Shown here piece after piece: positions 29,520 through 42,409 of a DNA stretch of 64,000 bases. The notes under the pieces were generated by a model. That model was not told the DNA's origin. It searched no databases and was given only the letters and a program-made list of their open reading frames with translations. Source of the stretch: Nematostella vectensis (taxonomy: Eukaryota; Cnidaria; Anthozoa; Actiniaria; Edwardsiidae); the NCBI RefSeq assembly GCF_932526225.1, contig NC_064034.1, positions 14,830,887 to 14,894,886 of the forward strand, in the 5' to 3' direction. Position 1 is the first letter of the stretch. Each line of letters starts with the position of its first letter. Made by a program: the position numbers and the translations under genes.

Positions 29520-32055
29520 TTTGAAATGGCCTACACACTTTTGTCTTATTGTTTTTATTTTGTTATGTTCGATTTACATATACATGCCGGTTGTTTTCTT
29601 CATGCCTTTGGCCTTTTCCCCTAATCTCTTACCACCGATTATTGCTTCATCTAGGGTAAACAATTCTCCCTGTCTTATCTACGTTTCAGTGTCATCTCGA
29701 TTCTCTTATCCTACATATTACTTTCCTACCCTACACACAGCACACTTTCTCAAAAAAAACTGCACGAGTCTTGTCACAATGACTACTACCCATCATTTTG
29801 TTCACACTCTCATTATCTCCCCTCATCAGATTTCACTAATGCCGCCATCACCTTCAAATCCGTTACACAACACTCGCCACCAGTTACCGATTAGAACTGT
29901 TTCAATCCCCACATAATACCATATTTACTAACTACCTTCTCCATTCAACACAAAAACCCCTTCATTCATAACTCTCATGCCGTTTTATTATCAACCCCAT
30001 TTCTTGTAATAACCTTGACTCGTTGTCTCATAATCCATAATCTCAACCACCCGAACATAATCCGATAACCCCATCACCCCTTTCTCTTCTTTCACACTGC
30101 AACTTCACAAATATAAATTAACTTTCACCATTCCCTACACAACCACCTCTCCACCTCAACTTTTCATCATCTACATCTTCTATCACCGCCTTCCTTCATA
30201 CTCTAATACCACATTCACTCTCTCATAACGATATATTATCACCCACATTTACACCATAACCTCACAAATTTAATATCTACCTCCGCACCACTACCATTGT
30301 AACACATACACACCCATCACGCTTAATTATTAGCCTCATCTACATCTCCCTCACCACCACTCTAACCTATACACCATACCACTTTTTTCCCCCACCAACA
30401 CAGCCATTAGCCATCTCCATACCACACCATATTTTTTTCACCTGCATATCACAATTTAACTCATCCCTTTCTTTTCATCACCCACCACAAACTACCACAA
30501 CCTATTCTATAGTCCCACTTTATCTTTACACCATCCTCCACCGCCTACTAGTTTAGCCCATCCATCTTTTCACCGTAATTACATTACTACCATCTCCAAT
30601 CTACATTACTTTACTAGCCATCCTTCACCATCACCCTCCAACATCACCATACTATATGATCACACCCACCTCACTACCACACCACTTTAGGACCCTGCGT
30701 CTTGGTACGAATACCTGATCCAAACCAAAAAGTTATGTACCATACGGGGAAAGAGCTGTATCACAATTTGTGATCCCAAGACGTACCCCCTCCCACACCT
30801 CACCTCCTTTCCACTTTTCCTCTTATACTAACACACAACCCCCCTCCCTTCCATATTGCTTACACTCATCATTATAATCTCTCCACCCGCCGTCGCTATG
30901 GCACAACAGGGCTTATTTTAAGCCCACACATGTCAACCACTACTGCCACAACCCAATCCACCCACACACCCACACCCTGCTCTAACACCTCCACACCTAA
31001 CATACCTCACCATACAGACCCCTACTACATTGAAGATTATATTTTACTCCAACATGCCTTACCCCCTCACACAACATCTCCTACCCATAATTTTTTTTGA
31101 CGACCTCTCCCCCACGCAAGTCGATGCCCTACTATCTATCTCCCCCAACCCAGCCCTAGCGACCAACCTCATTATACACTGCAGTCCCCCCCTAGCTCCC
31201 CGATCCCCTCCACCACACTCCCCACCTACTCCTACACCTAGCCATACCAACACACCTCCCCCCAAACCCTCTACTACCCACACCCCCACCGCACCACACT
31301 GCAACCCCTCCCACTACACCTCACCGCCCAGCCCTCCTCCCCACACCTACCACTAAATTTGCCCTACTACCCACACCTTCCCATACCCACCTCATACCAC
31401 TGACACTCCACCCCTTTACCCCAAACTTCTAACCCCACCTACACACCTCAACTCCACCCCAACATGCCATTACCACCACTCTTAGGCATACGGACCCCCA
31501 CACCATCCCACTCCCCCAGCACCACACGCCCAAAAGACACACAGCCACCCCGCCTACCACCACCTTCCCTCCTACACATAGTCACCAGACACCCCTATTA
31601 CTCCACTTCACCATCCCATAACCCACAACCAATTCACTGCCCCCACTACACCGCGAAGACACACACGCAATACCATACACCCACACCACTCATCCTACAC
31701 GCACTTCACGTCATCACACGCCCACCTACACCCACAAACTCACACCGCCGCCACCACCCATACAGACACAACAAATACACCAACCTCAACACCCACCGTC
31801 ACCCTAATATATGACTATATAGATTTCACCCCCGCACTCCCACTCGGACACTCTCCTTCTTATCACTATCAGTACACCACCGCCGCCTTCCCCCTCGCAC
31901 TACCAAAACCAGCACAAAAGGTCCCACCTCAAACGTCTTACACAACACACACACCGCAAAGCCATAGTAAATCTCTCCACACACACCCTCACACCAGACA
32001 TGACCTCGGTCCTCCGCAAAAACGTGCGCTCTCCATTGCATCGCCAGCGATGCCC
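29520..32055. other. 2.5-kb G-depleted, C/A/T-rich tract
   Basis: On the plus strand G is almost absent over long stretches (for example 0 in 30121-30180 and 2 in 30181-30240), while C is very high. Open frames here are Pro/Thr/His/Ser-rich compositional artefacts. An island with normal base use (30688-30790) contains a small inverted repeat (gcgtcttgg...ccaagacg) and is probably a short insertion. Confidence 0.7.
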
Positions 32056-32072
32056 TACCGCGACATATGTGT

Positions 32073-32252
32073 AATTATGGTATATGCTCACTATATGATA
32101 GGCGCAAGGTTTTGTGTGACAAGCTCTTTAATTCTGTGCTCTCTGATGTAGACCACAAACTACACCATCTTTTGCCACCTAGACAAGTTCATCGTTACAA
32201 CATTAGAAACAAACGACTTTTTAATCGTCCAGCCATTAAAACCAAGCGTTTC
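32073..32252 (+). pseudogene. LINE RT C-terminal tail
   Basis: CSLYDRRKVLCDKLFNSVL and KLHHLLPPRQVHRYNIRNKR read like the end of a CR1-like LINE protein. The reading frame then enters the tetranucleotide array. Both ends are truncated. Confidence 0.6.
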
Positions 32253-32741
<489 letters not shown>

Positions 32742-33106
32742 TAGATCAGAGGCGTTCTTTAGATAGGGGGCCTTTATTAGGTCATTTACGGTATACTTGT
32801 TATGTGTCATGTAGATGTCAATGTAGATGTGATCTGTAAAATCGTTGACGTCGTCAAAAACAGAAATATAGTAATATTTAATATTTCTCAACTTATTAAG
32901 CAATAATAAGCAAAGATTTGGTCGTTTTGAGCTCCGCTTTTAGGCAATGCCTAAATCTATATATTACGAAAGGTTGGGTGGTGGGGGAGGGGTGAGCGTC
33001 AACATTCTATGGTCAGCGGTTACTAAAATCATTAAAAATGGCGGATTTCTCATGGAAATCGAACACAATCCTATAGTTCCCCCTTTCCGGCTTCCTGTAC
33101 ACGGAT

Positions 33107-36100
33107 ATGAGCAATTTCGTGTTTAGATATGGCAAGGCTTTTGCACAAGGGCTTATCTTGAGCTTACCTATTGGAATTGTGTTGGTAGATAATATTGCGT
33201 GCCTGGCTACAGTACATGGTTCCTCCATGAAGGTAAGAAATAGAATACACGCCGCACTTAAGTACTTGATACTCACAGTTTTCTACTTCAAAGCCATGCT
33301 CGGGAATCCAGCGCTTTCTTTCCTCTACTGCGACCGCTAAGACTGCGATCATGCTCCAAAACGTTCAAGAAATACACTAACCTCAAGCATAGTTAATAAT
33401 GAATTGGTTAGATCATATCTTGTGGGGTTAAATATTGGTTTAATTAACATTCAACCATCGATGATATCACAAATATTGTCCCATAGGCTATAGTAAGCCG
33501 GTAGTGACTGAAATTGTTATTGATACATGCAGATGTAGCCTCTGCTCATGGTGAATGTAAAAGGTCTATTACAAACAAAGTTTGTTGCATGAGCAGCTGA
33601 ACTTAATTGTTGTAATTCTTGTTGAAATATAAATGTTCTGACTTTGAAATAAACCACTAGTTTGATGGGAGTCTGGGTAAACCCTGAGATTTGAGAGTAG
33701 AGAGTCAGAGGCCGACGCTTGTGACTATAGGCAGAGACTAATTGCAAGGGCAGCCAGTCTTAACGCTTTTAAGAAAGCAAGCGGACTATTATTGCATTAA
33801 CTTTTTAAACATAACTTATTATATATTTTTGTTATTATCGCTTTTGTTGACATTTTAATACCTCATAAGAATCTTCGCATAGAAGGAGATGGGGTTATAT
33901 GAAAGAAGAAGAAGGACTGAGGGCCGAAACCGAAAGATATCTAAAATATAGAAGAGTTTTACTTTTCCTCGCTCATGAATTTTATCTATCGCATGCCCTC
34001 TCCCAAATATTTAAAAAATGAGGAGATGATCAGCAGCAGTCTCACGAAAACTGCAGTAGTCATCTTGCAAGAAATATGAGACGGATTGTCACATGAGACC
34101 ATGGCTATGCAGTATTTTATAGATAATAAAATTCTAGAGCAAAGAAAATGTAAAACTCATGGATTTTCAGATATCTTGTTTGACTCTCGGCCTCTGACTC
34201 TCGACTCTTAAGGTTTACCCAGACCCGTTTGATGGTGTACTGTCTAACTAACCTTTGCTGCTGCTCAATTCCATTAATTGTCATTCATCTTACTGATAAG
34301 ATGCCTGTTGAGGAGTCTATGTTTTATTTTGAAAGGAAAAGATTTATTATCAAAATATTTTTATTTCAGCCATCATTTAATACTGATTACAAGACTCGTG
34401 ATATAGTGGTCCTCAACAAATGGTGTGTGAAAAACTTCAAAGGTATCAAGAGAGGAGATGTTGTGTCTATAGTGTAAGTTGTGAAAAAGGTGATATTTAA
34501 CCCATTGACTCCTGGCTATTTTTTAGCTCAATTTACAAAAAAAAAAACAGACTGAAAACAGATACCTCCCCCCTATTTTGAGTGTTATACAGCCCGTCAA
34601 AGTCAACACCACTTTTCCTAGTCAGTGGTAGCCTTGCTTTCCAACAATGCTTTGCGGTCCCATTTTTAATCCCTTGTCGTTGTGCTAATTCGAGCACAAA
34701 TTGATGGTTGCTGGATGAGAACAAAATTTTCCAATGAACCACCACAGCTCTCCTAAATGCTGTCTTTTCTGAAACCTAATTGATTCCAAAATTGTTTACA
34801 CTGCTATTCTGGGTCTGTATGACCTGGAATTGATTTGTTTGGCTTTGGGGTGAAAAGACTTACAAAAAACCATCTGACTTTGGGAAGAGGAGTGTTGACT
34901 GGCCCTCCCCTTGTAAATTTTTCGATTTTTCCTGGATCTCCAAAAAAGCTTTGCAATCTGTAATGATATCCAAGTGTTTTCACAAGATTTCAAGGCGTGG
35001 ACATTGTGTTTTGAGGCCATGGGGGATCAGAATAAAAGTATCTATTTGCGTCTTGAGCTGTGTTTGCTGATCTCTCTCCCTTGTATGGTATTTTGAGTGT
35101 TTTGTTGAAAGGGGTGATTCTGCTTTTCTTTCCTTGTATGATTTTAAATATATCAAAGATTTCGAGCTATTATTAGGCTGAAGAATAGTTGCTGTCACCT
35201 TGGTTGGATGCATATCTATAAGACCATTTATCCCTTAGACTGATCAAGTTGTGACTGTTGTTCATAGCATGCCGAGATCTCTTATGTGATTCTATTGGGG
35301 AACAGATACACAAAACAAGATCTATTTGTTTTCTACAAACAATTCAAACTAGTTTTTGGGGTGAGCATGCGCATGCTGATGCCAAGCATGTGTTCTCTAA
35401 TAATACAGGGACCCTTGAACAATCAGAATGTGCAATTTACGAAGGGCGTTGTATAAAGCGATACCACATGCCTTCACAAATCAGGACAGGTTCACATGTA
35501 CCTGAGCAGAGTATCAGGGTTTTTAAGTAAGCCATAAATGAAAAAAGCAACTCCCCTAAATTGTACTTAATTATTTTAATGTTCCTTCTTAATTATTTCC
35601 CTTTGAACTCTGGTATAACAACAATAAAGTTAATACCACCTTACAAGCGGACATGCACCCTTTTTTATTAGAACCTTCATGAGAACATCCAGCCCAAGAT
35701 TTCACAAATTTTTAGAACATGCTAAGAAGCAAATATCAAATTGCAGCAAATAGTGTGACGCATTCTAAAATGCAGAATCAAATTGTCTTTACAATAACAA
35801 CCCTGAATGTTATTTTATTAATCATTTGTTTAATTCTTTTTTAATAGTTCATTGGTTACTATATCCTTATCTTTAAGCTGTAAAATACTCAAAACTAAGA
35901 ATGGCCCAGACTCCATTGAAAAAAGACGTTATTATAAAAACAAAAAGTGTACCAAATATGCTAATAAGTTAAGTGTACCAATAAAGAGAAAATACAGTTT
36001 CTTTGAATCTATTTACAATGCTTACAAAAAGGAGAAGCCATTAATGCATACAGTACTTCGATCACAAAGAGAAGGGAATTTAAACTTTCTTAAACATTGC

Positions 36101-37562
36101 CAAACTATTTGTCTCCCTCCAAACACCCACTTATCCCTTATCCCTCATACACACAAACATGACTAACACCATCTTATCAACTGTGATTAGAAGGAAATGT
36201 GGAAGGAGGTGGGGCATAATGTAATAAGAGCTGAAAGCCTTTTTTTCACTAGCTCATATGCCTGTATTTAAACTTATCCAGTTATCTGGGTTGTACCAGT
36301 GTTGGCTAAAGAATCCCCACAGGACCCTGTAAAGGCTAGCTTTTATTAAAGTTTTCAAACTTTAGGTACTTATCCCCATCTTCCCGAGTGGAAATAGGAC
36401 CACAAACATTTTGAGTAATTGATTTGAACCTTGATTTTCGTCTTAGTGACCCACATGACCCTGATATAATGTTGATCAAGAGAATAGTTGCATTGCAAGG
36501 AGATCATGTCAAGTAAGTTGATTATTACGAATGGCAAAAATATTGCATGCATAGCTTGGAATCCTTTATTTACTAGGCTTCTTTGATATGAACCCTATTA
36601 TTGCTCCCCAAAGTTTCTTACCTTTCGAAGAAATCGTGATTGATGTACTATTCACTGCTATAGCTGGCTAATAAAGTGCCTAGCTCTAGAAACTATATAT
36701 AATCAAGGACCCTTATATCTGTCATTGACAGATTCAAGGAAGTGATATGACTTCTTGCTTTTGTTTGTGGTAGTTGACAGCGACTTATATACTCATTGTT
36801 TTATAGAATAATAATACATATGTACCTATGAGTAAGTGCTTATAGTTGATTGTTTTGCAGGGCAATAGGGTATAAGAATAGATATGTGAAGATTCCTAGG
36901 GGTCACTGCTGGATTGAAGGGGATAATTCGAATCACAGCATGGATAGTAACACGTTCGGACCGGTAAGTAATTTTTTACATTGTCATCTAAACCTTTATA
37001 CTTCCTGTAATTTGTAATCATTACCCCAGCTGGCTTCTAGACAAATTCTTATGAAGGTATTCTTCCAAAAGTGAAAGACACACCTATCTTAAACACGAAA
37101 TGGCATTATTTATGGACTATTAGCATCTTTTTAATTATACAAAACAAGAAAAGTCAAATATATGTGTAAAGTCATTTTTGGTCTCTGATTTATCTGTGCA
37201 TAGTAAAATACTATTGAAGGCTTGGTCTGACTTGGGGTGGGGCTCACATTTCGCTCACATTCCATGCAAAACGTTATCTGGAGCAATCCGTCTGTCTACA
37301 GGTCCCAGTTGGGCTCATCCAAGCCAAGGCAACGCACGTGGTCTGGCCTTACCGGAGGTGGGGTCGGGTGGAAAACAAACTGCTAAAACACCGCGCCCCA
37401 CTTAATCAATCAGAACTGAAAATGTTAAATGACTTTGAAGATACCAAACAGGATGAAAGTGAAGGCGAATCTGAAACCGAAGAATCAAGCACGTGGAATG
37501 CAAATGACATTGATACATTGTCTGACTGTGGTCTGGTACCCGGCAAATTTGGACCAGTTTAA
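33107..37562 (+). CDS. IMMP2L: Mitochondrial inner membrane protease subunit 2 (five exons)
   Basis: Type I signal-peptidase-like protease of the mitochondrial inner membrane. Exons with GT-AG borders and consistent phases: 33107-33232, 34370-34473, 36447-36512, 36861-36963, 37302-37562 (219 codons). Exon 1: ATG at 33107 (a nearer upstream ATG frame stops), an N-terminal membrane helix ([18 protein letters not shown]) and the catalytic Ser in VHGSSMK (Ser40). Exon 2: [14 protein letters not shown]. Exon 3: the catalytic Lys in [11 protein letters not shown] (Lys88). Exon 4: [17 protein letters not shown] and SMDSNTFGP. Exon 5: [13 protein letters not shown]. These match the animal IMMP2L layout residue by residue as I know the family. 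After WP.RRW the protein carries an unusual acidic tail of about 60 residues ([12 protein letters not shown]). Introns 1 and 2 hold transposon copies. Confidence 0.93.
33669..34226. mobile_element. MITE in IMMP2L intron 1, 9-bp target duplication
   Basis: 558 bp with inverted ends of about 45 bp (gagtctgggtaaacc...gagagtcagaggccg versus cggcctctgactctcg...ggtttacccagac). It is flanked by GTTTGATGG at 33660-33668 and 34227-34235. A 9-bp duplication suits the Mutator superfamily. There is no transposase. Confidence 0.85.
34775..35240 (-). repeat. Dispersed repeat, copy B, in IMMP2L intron 2
   Basis: Inverted relative of 28075-28515. On the minus strand it gives frames with [31 protein letters not shown] and [17 protein letters not shown]. 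The frames are broken relative to each other. Confidence 0.65.
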
Positions 37563-38044
37563 AAATTCTTACACTGAGAAACGAGCGTTCGAATGCGATT
37601 CCTAGGTCGAGGATCTGGAGGATGGACCCCTTATTTCATCGATGTACTCAGAATCATCTAAGCAGGGTTTTTTATTTTATTTTTTGTTTATACATATATT
37701 GAGATTATTTGTGTTTGTTGTCTTATTCTACGTTTCTAGAAAAGCAATTAAAACATCCGCTATTTCTTGTAATTGCATTCACGTAAATCAAACAAAGAAT
37801 GGAATACTGACAAGAGATGAGACTACAGATCTTTCTATGCTTACGTACACCTCGTACAGTTTCATAAAAATGTAGTCAAATCGGGCTAGATACCCTACAA
37901 ATTGCTTATTGTTAAAGTTTCACAATTGGACTAGTTGGTCCAATTCCACTAGCTATCGTCGTCTTTGAAAGTGTCCACAAGAGGACAATTTCCATCGCCT
38001 CGACTGGCATTACACACAGCCCTGCTCTAGATAAGGCTGGGATA
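37563..38044. other. IMMP2L 3' flank
   Basis: Probably contains the 3' UTR. No further gene is seen before the hairpin element. Confidence 0.4.
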
Positions 38045-38103
38045 AGGGGCGGATTTAGGGTTTGGCCGAGCGGGCCAACTGGATCTGGCCTGGATCCGCC
38101 CCT
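38045..38103. mobile_element. Small hairpin MITE with hAT-like ends
   Basis: Only 59 bp: aggggcggatttagg at the left and cctggatccgcccct at the right are inverted copies with two mismatches. The (C)AGGGGCGGATC form is typical of hAT termini. Confidence 0.55.
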
Positions 38104-38254
38104 GGGGATTGTTTCTCTGTCCGAGAGAGGAGTGTGTTATTTTGTTACCTCAGTTTACCACTGGATTGAAACAATAAAACTACAGTATGCTATATTATTA
38201 TTATTTCACATACACTACACCTAAAAAAAGTTGTCAGTGCAAATGGCAATTGTC

Positions 38255-38399
38255 GGGTCAGTACGCAGCTCTTACAAGCTGCAATTTGATTGGGCAAATT
38301 AACATCCGCACCTCGAAACAAAGAACGAGAAGAATAGAGACAAAAGAACTCCTTTGTAGAACAAAGATAATAGGAGACAAAGCAGCTGCCTACTTACTC
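38255..38399. mobile_element. Intact MITE (empty-site paralogue of the Polinton-like insertion)
   Basis: 145 bp from gggtcagtacgcagct to agctgcctacttactc, with imperfect inverted ends. It is flanked by the 8-bp duplication CAATTGTC (38247-38254 and 38400-38407). An 8-bp duplication fits hAT or similar. The sequence aaagaacgagaagaatag in its middle is the uninterrupted version of the junctions at 9356 and 23336. Confidence 0.88.
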
Positions 38400-38657
38400 C
38401 AATTGTCAAATGGCAGTTCTTTTCTCAAACAATTCCATGGAACTCGTGAAAAATGTGAATAACTTCTGCGATTGCATTACTTATAATCTTTATTCTTAAA
38501 AATGATTATACCCACGAGCATTAATTGGTCTTAGAATTACCATTCGCCATTTGCTCCGGCAGGATTTATTTAAATAGGTGTATACATTCGGGACCTGGAC
38601 ACCCGTATATCCTGAAAAGAGAATAGCACGAAAACAAGCGCGAGAAAAGAGGGGGGA

Positions 38658-39629
38658 TTATCGTCTGGCAACCTTTAGCTTGATGGGATCTCGCGGCGCC
38701 ATGAGTATAACTGCCCTATGTTCCAAAAGGTCTTGGGTTTCTTCAGATGAGCAGAACTTATACTTCTCCAGAATATTCACCAGAGCTATCTTGATCTCCA
38801 TCAACGCAAACCTCATTCCGATGCACTGGCGCGGGCTCATACCAAATGGAATGAACGAGTAGGGGTGACGCTTCTCGTTAGCTTCGTGCGAAAAGTGCTC
38901 GGGGTCAAAATCGTCGGGTCTCTCCCAGACTGCAGGGTCGCGATGAAGGATGTAAACCGGTATATTGACGTCAACACCTCTAGGGAAGTGCACCCCCCGA
39001 ATGGTGCATTCCTCGTCGCATCGCCTTATGATAAGATAACCGGGGGGGGTACAGACGCAGGCTTCCGTTGATTACCCGATCGAGGTAATCGATCTTTTGG
39101 GAGTACTCGTACAACGGCGAGTTCCCCCTGATGCTCCTGGCGAGATCTAACTCTTGTATTAGTTTATCTTGCACGTCTGGGTGTCTAGCGAGGAGGTATG
39201 CAGTATTCGCGAGAGTATTAGCTGTGGTTTCAAAACCCGCTAGGAGAAACGTCAAGGATTGTGCTGCAAGTTCTTGATCGTTTAGCCTTGGTACTCCATC
39301 CACAGTATCTTCACGGGCTTCAAGCATTAGCGTCACCAGGTCCTTTTTTCCCTGAGGTCTATGCTTTTTCCTCTGTTCCACCATAGACAGGGCAATTTTG
39401 AGAAAGTAGTCGATATTCGGTAGAACGTCCACGTATTTGCTGAGATACTCAGAGAAGGGGAACATACTGAAAGCCCTGACCCAGATGGGCGTTCGAAAGG
39501 CTTTTTTGGCCAGTTTGTAGAAGGAGCTGTCCGGATCGGTCTGGATGTCTGTTTCGACGCCAAACGCTGAGATGGTAATGACGTCAAGAGCGAACAGGCT
39601 AAACAGGTTTACACAGTCGGTGCTTTCAC
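38658..39629 (-). pseudogene. Cytochrome P450 C-terminal exon (CYP3-clan-like), damaged
   Basis: The minus-strand exon begins after an acceptor (tttgttacag, ending at 39630) with GESTDCVNLFSLFALDVI. It contains the I-helix oxygen-binding box AGFETTANTL (about 39237), the K-helix region and the heme loop FIPFGMSPRQCIGMRFA (about 38800), and ends KVARR-stop at 38658. Two defects are visible. The K-helix motif reads VINGSLR where P450s need ExxR (Glu to Gly). An eight-C run at about 39042-39049 shifts the frame just after LRLYPP, where seven C would keep it open. Upstream exons were not found in the following 2 kb, which holds a foldback element. The call is a probable pseudogene; the homopolymer could also be an assembly error, but the Glu loss could not. 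Confidence 0.8.
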
Positions 39630-39709
39630 CTGTAACAAAAATATATATTATATGAGACAAACAGAGAGACATACTCATTCCTCAACATTCTGCTTTCAGG
39701 TTTTCGTTT

Positions 39710-41399
39710 ATAGTCCGGCGGATATGTGTTTGAATTGCGCACTTGCTAAAGTTACCAATTTTAGCATAGTGATAGTTTTTAATACCCTTTTCAAGATAGG
39801 CTATAGAGCCAAGCTCAGATCGGCTTTAATTTCTAATCAATAAAGTGTATTGGCTTGGCCGCCATTTTGAACCGGAAGTAAACTACCTGTTATAAAAAAT
39901 AAATAAACTTACACATTTTGATACTGTTTCTCACTAGACAACTAATATGAAATTCAAAGAATGTATTTAAACCCAAAATTTTTTAAAAAACCGCAAATTT
40001 GTCATTTTTGGAACTTTAAAGGTGATAGCCACCTTTAACCGGAAGTAGTCGAATATAAAACCTCGGACGTTTATTTCACCCCGCGCCCTTTAGCAAAAGA
40101 CACCAATTTTATTGAAGTTGTAGGTTGAAATAACCTTTTTAAGATGAGCTATGGAGCCAGGATAAAATCGGCTTTTATCACCGACTAATATGGTTTATTA
40201 TGCAGCCATTTTGCACTGGAGATTAAATTTGGCATTTTTGAAAGCACAGAGATGCACATCTTGTTTAAAAGTCTACGACTAAAATATTCATAAAATCCAT
40301 TTAATAATTTTAAGTTGTAAAAAAAAAAGGCAAAACTGATTAGGTTTCTGCTATTAATTTTACCTTTTTTTTAAACCGGAAATAGGTTTCCAAACCTGTT
40401 TCTGCACACTCTAATCAAACCAGATTAATGCATATACGAATAAGTAATGAAGCATTTTTTTAAATAGAATTACCCGCGCAACAGAATACAGTATCACCTG
40501 TAAATGCGTGAAATTCTAATTGGTGAGACACTTCTTTGATTCTTCTGTAGAAAAAGGAAGAAATACAAGAAGAGTGATAAGCGCACACCCGAGGCTACCA
40601 GATTAACAGTTCCTACTGTTAGAAACTGTTCATCTTGTAGCACTTGCACACGTGTGCGGTCGTTTACAGACGTTGAAGTCAATTGCCCGCTCACCGTGGT
40701 TCTTGGTATCCCCACCAGGCTTGTCACATAAGCACTTGCTTTTGTCTTCTTTCTTTTCTCTTGATCCAGCTATTAAGCGTGAATGTTTGGTATACTTGGG
40801 CTGGCTATATGTGCCTTTTAAATCATTTGACGACTTTCGAAAATAGTGAGTATCGACGCGTGACTTTTCGGATTAAATTATCGGCCATTTTAATATCCCA
40901 AGATAATCCGTGATTAAATCAGATTTTCTTTTGGCTCCATAGCTTATCTTGAAAAGATGACCTTAAACTACTCCTAAAACAAGTTTTATTCATTTTTGTT
41001 TAAAAGCGGCAAAGTGAAACAAGCGTGCCAGTATTTACTCTTGACTACTTCCGGTTCAAAATCGCTGCCACCGTAAAAGTTACAAAAATTAAAAAATCTT
41101 GTTACTTTAAAAACTCTTTTGTTTAAATGCATTTTTTGATTTATATTTTATTTGTCTATGAGTAAACTTTCTTAAAATGTGCGAGTTTATTTATTTTTTT
41201 GAAAAAAAAGTTAGTTTACTTCCGGTTCAAAATGGCGGCCAAATCAATATTCATTATTAATCAGAAATTAAAGCCGAACTGAGCTTGGCTCTATAGCCTA
41301 TCTTGTAAGAGGTATCAAAAACTATCACTATGCTAAAATCGATAACTTTAGCAAAAAGTGCGCAATTCAAGGTAAAATCTGCACATATCCGCTGGACTA
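39710..41399. mobile_element. Long foldback (inverted-repeat) element
   Basis: tagtccggcggatatgtg at the left pairs with cacatatccgctggacta at the right. Matching segments continue inwards on both sides (aattgcgcac, ...ctatagagccaagctcag..., ...ggccgccattttgaaccggaagta...), with further internal inverted copies near 40136-40222 and 40860-40965. The TTA flanks on both sides suggest a PIF/Harbinger-type duplication. The motif 'accggaagta' next to 'gccattttg' occurs four times. No protein is encoded. Confidence 0.75.
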
Positions 41400-41433
41400 T
41401 TACCTTCAGGATAATTGTCCTTCTTCAAGTATA

Positions 41434-41850
41434 ATGTGAACTTTAGAAGCACACTAGCATACACACATTGGCACCAGTCGGGCCAAGACGGGACGCTAGC
41501 ACAGTCTATTACCCGTGCAGTTCGGCAACCATGGACAGCTGTTTCGTCCTTATTAGGACTCGTCAGCATGGCATAGCCGGTTTGCCTCAGTTAAACTTCA
41601 TCGGCAAAAAAACTGCAGGGCGACTTCGACTCGAACGAAGTGCTTTAAACCACAGCTCAGATCCATGTGGGATCTAGAGCTGCGACCGGGCAAGCGTGAT
41701 GCCAATTGTGCGGATCACGCATGCGACCTTTGCTAGTCTATAACTCCGTCGGATAGCCAAACTATCCTTGCGAGTATGTATACATAAATGTGAACTTTAG
41801 AAGCACACTAGCATACACACATTGGAACCAGTCGGGCCAAGACGGGACGT
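41434..41850. repeat. 63-bp direct repeats 354 bp apart
   Basis: atgtgaactttagaagcaca...accagtcgggccaagacgggacg at 41434-41498 recurs at 41788-41850 with one mismatch. The segment between is non-coding. A 33-bp tandem duplication (ccaaggaagcataaaaacac) follows at 41860-41920. Confidence 0.8.
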
Positions 41851-42059
41851 AAAAAACCAAGGAAGCATAAAAACACAAGGACTTTGTATAAACCAAGGAA
41901 GCATAAAAACACAAAGACAACTTCTTTGCCATAAAAATAAACCAAATGTTTCTTTTTTAAATTAAATGCACTCTCGTCAAACCTTGTTCTCCCAATAAGG
42001 CTAAAACAGCAAAAATTGTATATTATTTTACAAATACTTGTATACAAATTTATTGAGGT

Positions 42060-42409
42060 ATGTTTGTTGACCTGAAAAAGTTGGTAAATGGTTGTTTAAG
42101 ATATAACCTGAAGAGTTGGTAAATTAAGGATGTACATTATGTACATTTACAAATTTTTTGTAAATGAGTTCTTGTTATCTAGTCTGCTAGACTCTTTCTG
42201 ATAGACTATTTCTCGTGCGCGCATGTTTCTGCTATATATCAGAAACATTTTTGTGTACCCAATGATTATTCCAAGGAATTGTGATGTTTCTTGGCGTTTT
42301 AAAGAAATTTGATACTCAGCGCATAAACTTGTGTGGTAATGCTTTCTTTGTTCCTTTTTTTAGCGTGAGCTTATGAGAACTTACAGTAATCAAACCCAAC
42401 AAGCTCATC
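42060..42409. other. Gene-free AT-rich interval
   Basis: No supported gene. Short AT palindromes (tgtacattatgtaca at about 42130) are present. Confidence 0.35.

Noticed and set aside
31030..31814. Pro/Thr/His-rich open frames
   Set aside because: They are explained by the G-depleted composition, with no domain or codon signature.
35852..36166. 104-residue plus-strand frame in IMMP2L intron 2
   Set aside because: Lys/Asn-rich AT-driven frame without motif or splice context.
41500..41760. tRNA or tRNA-derived SINE
   Set aside because: GC-richer than its surroundings with some hairpin potential, but no A/B box pair in correct spacing was seen.
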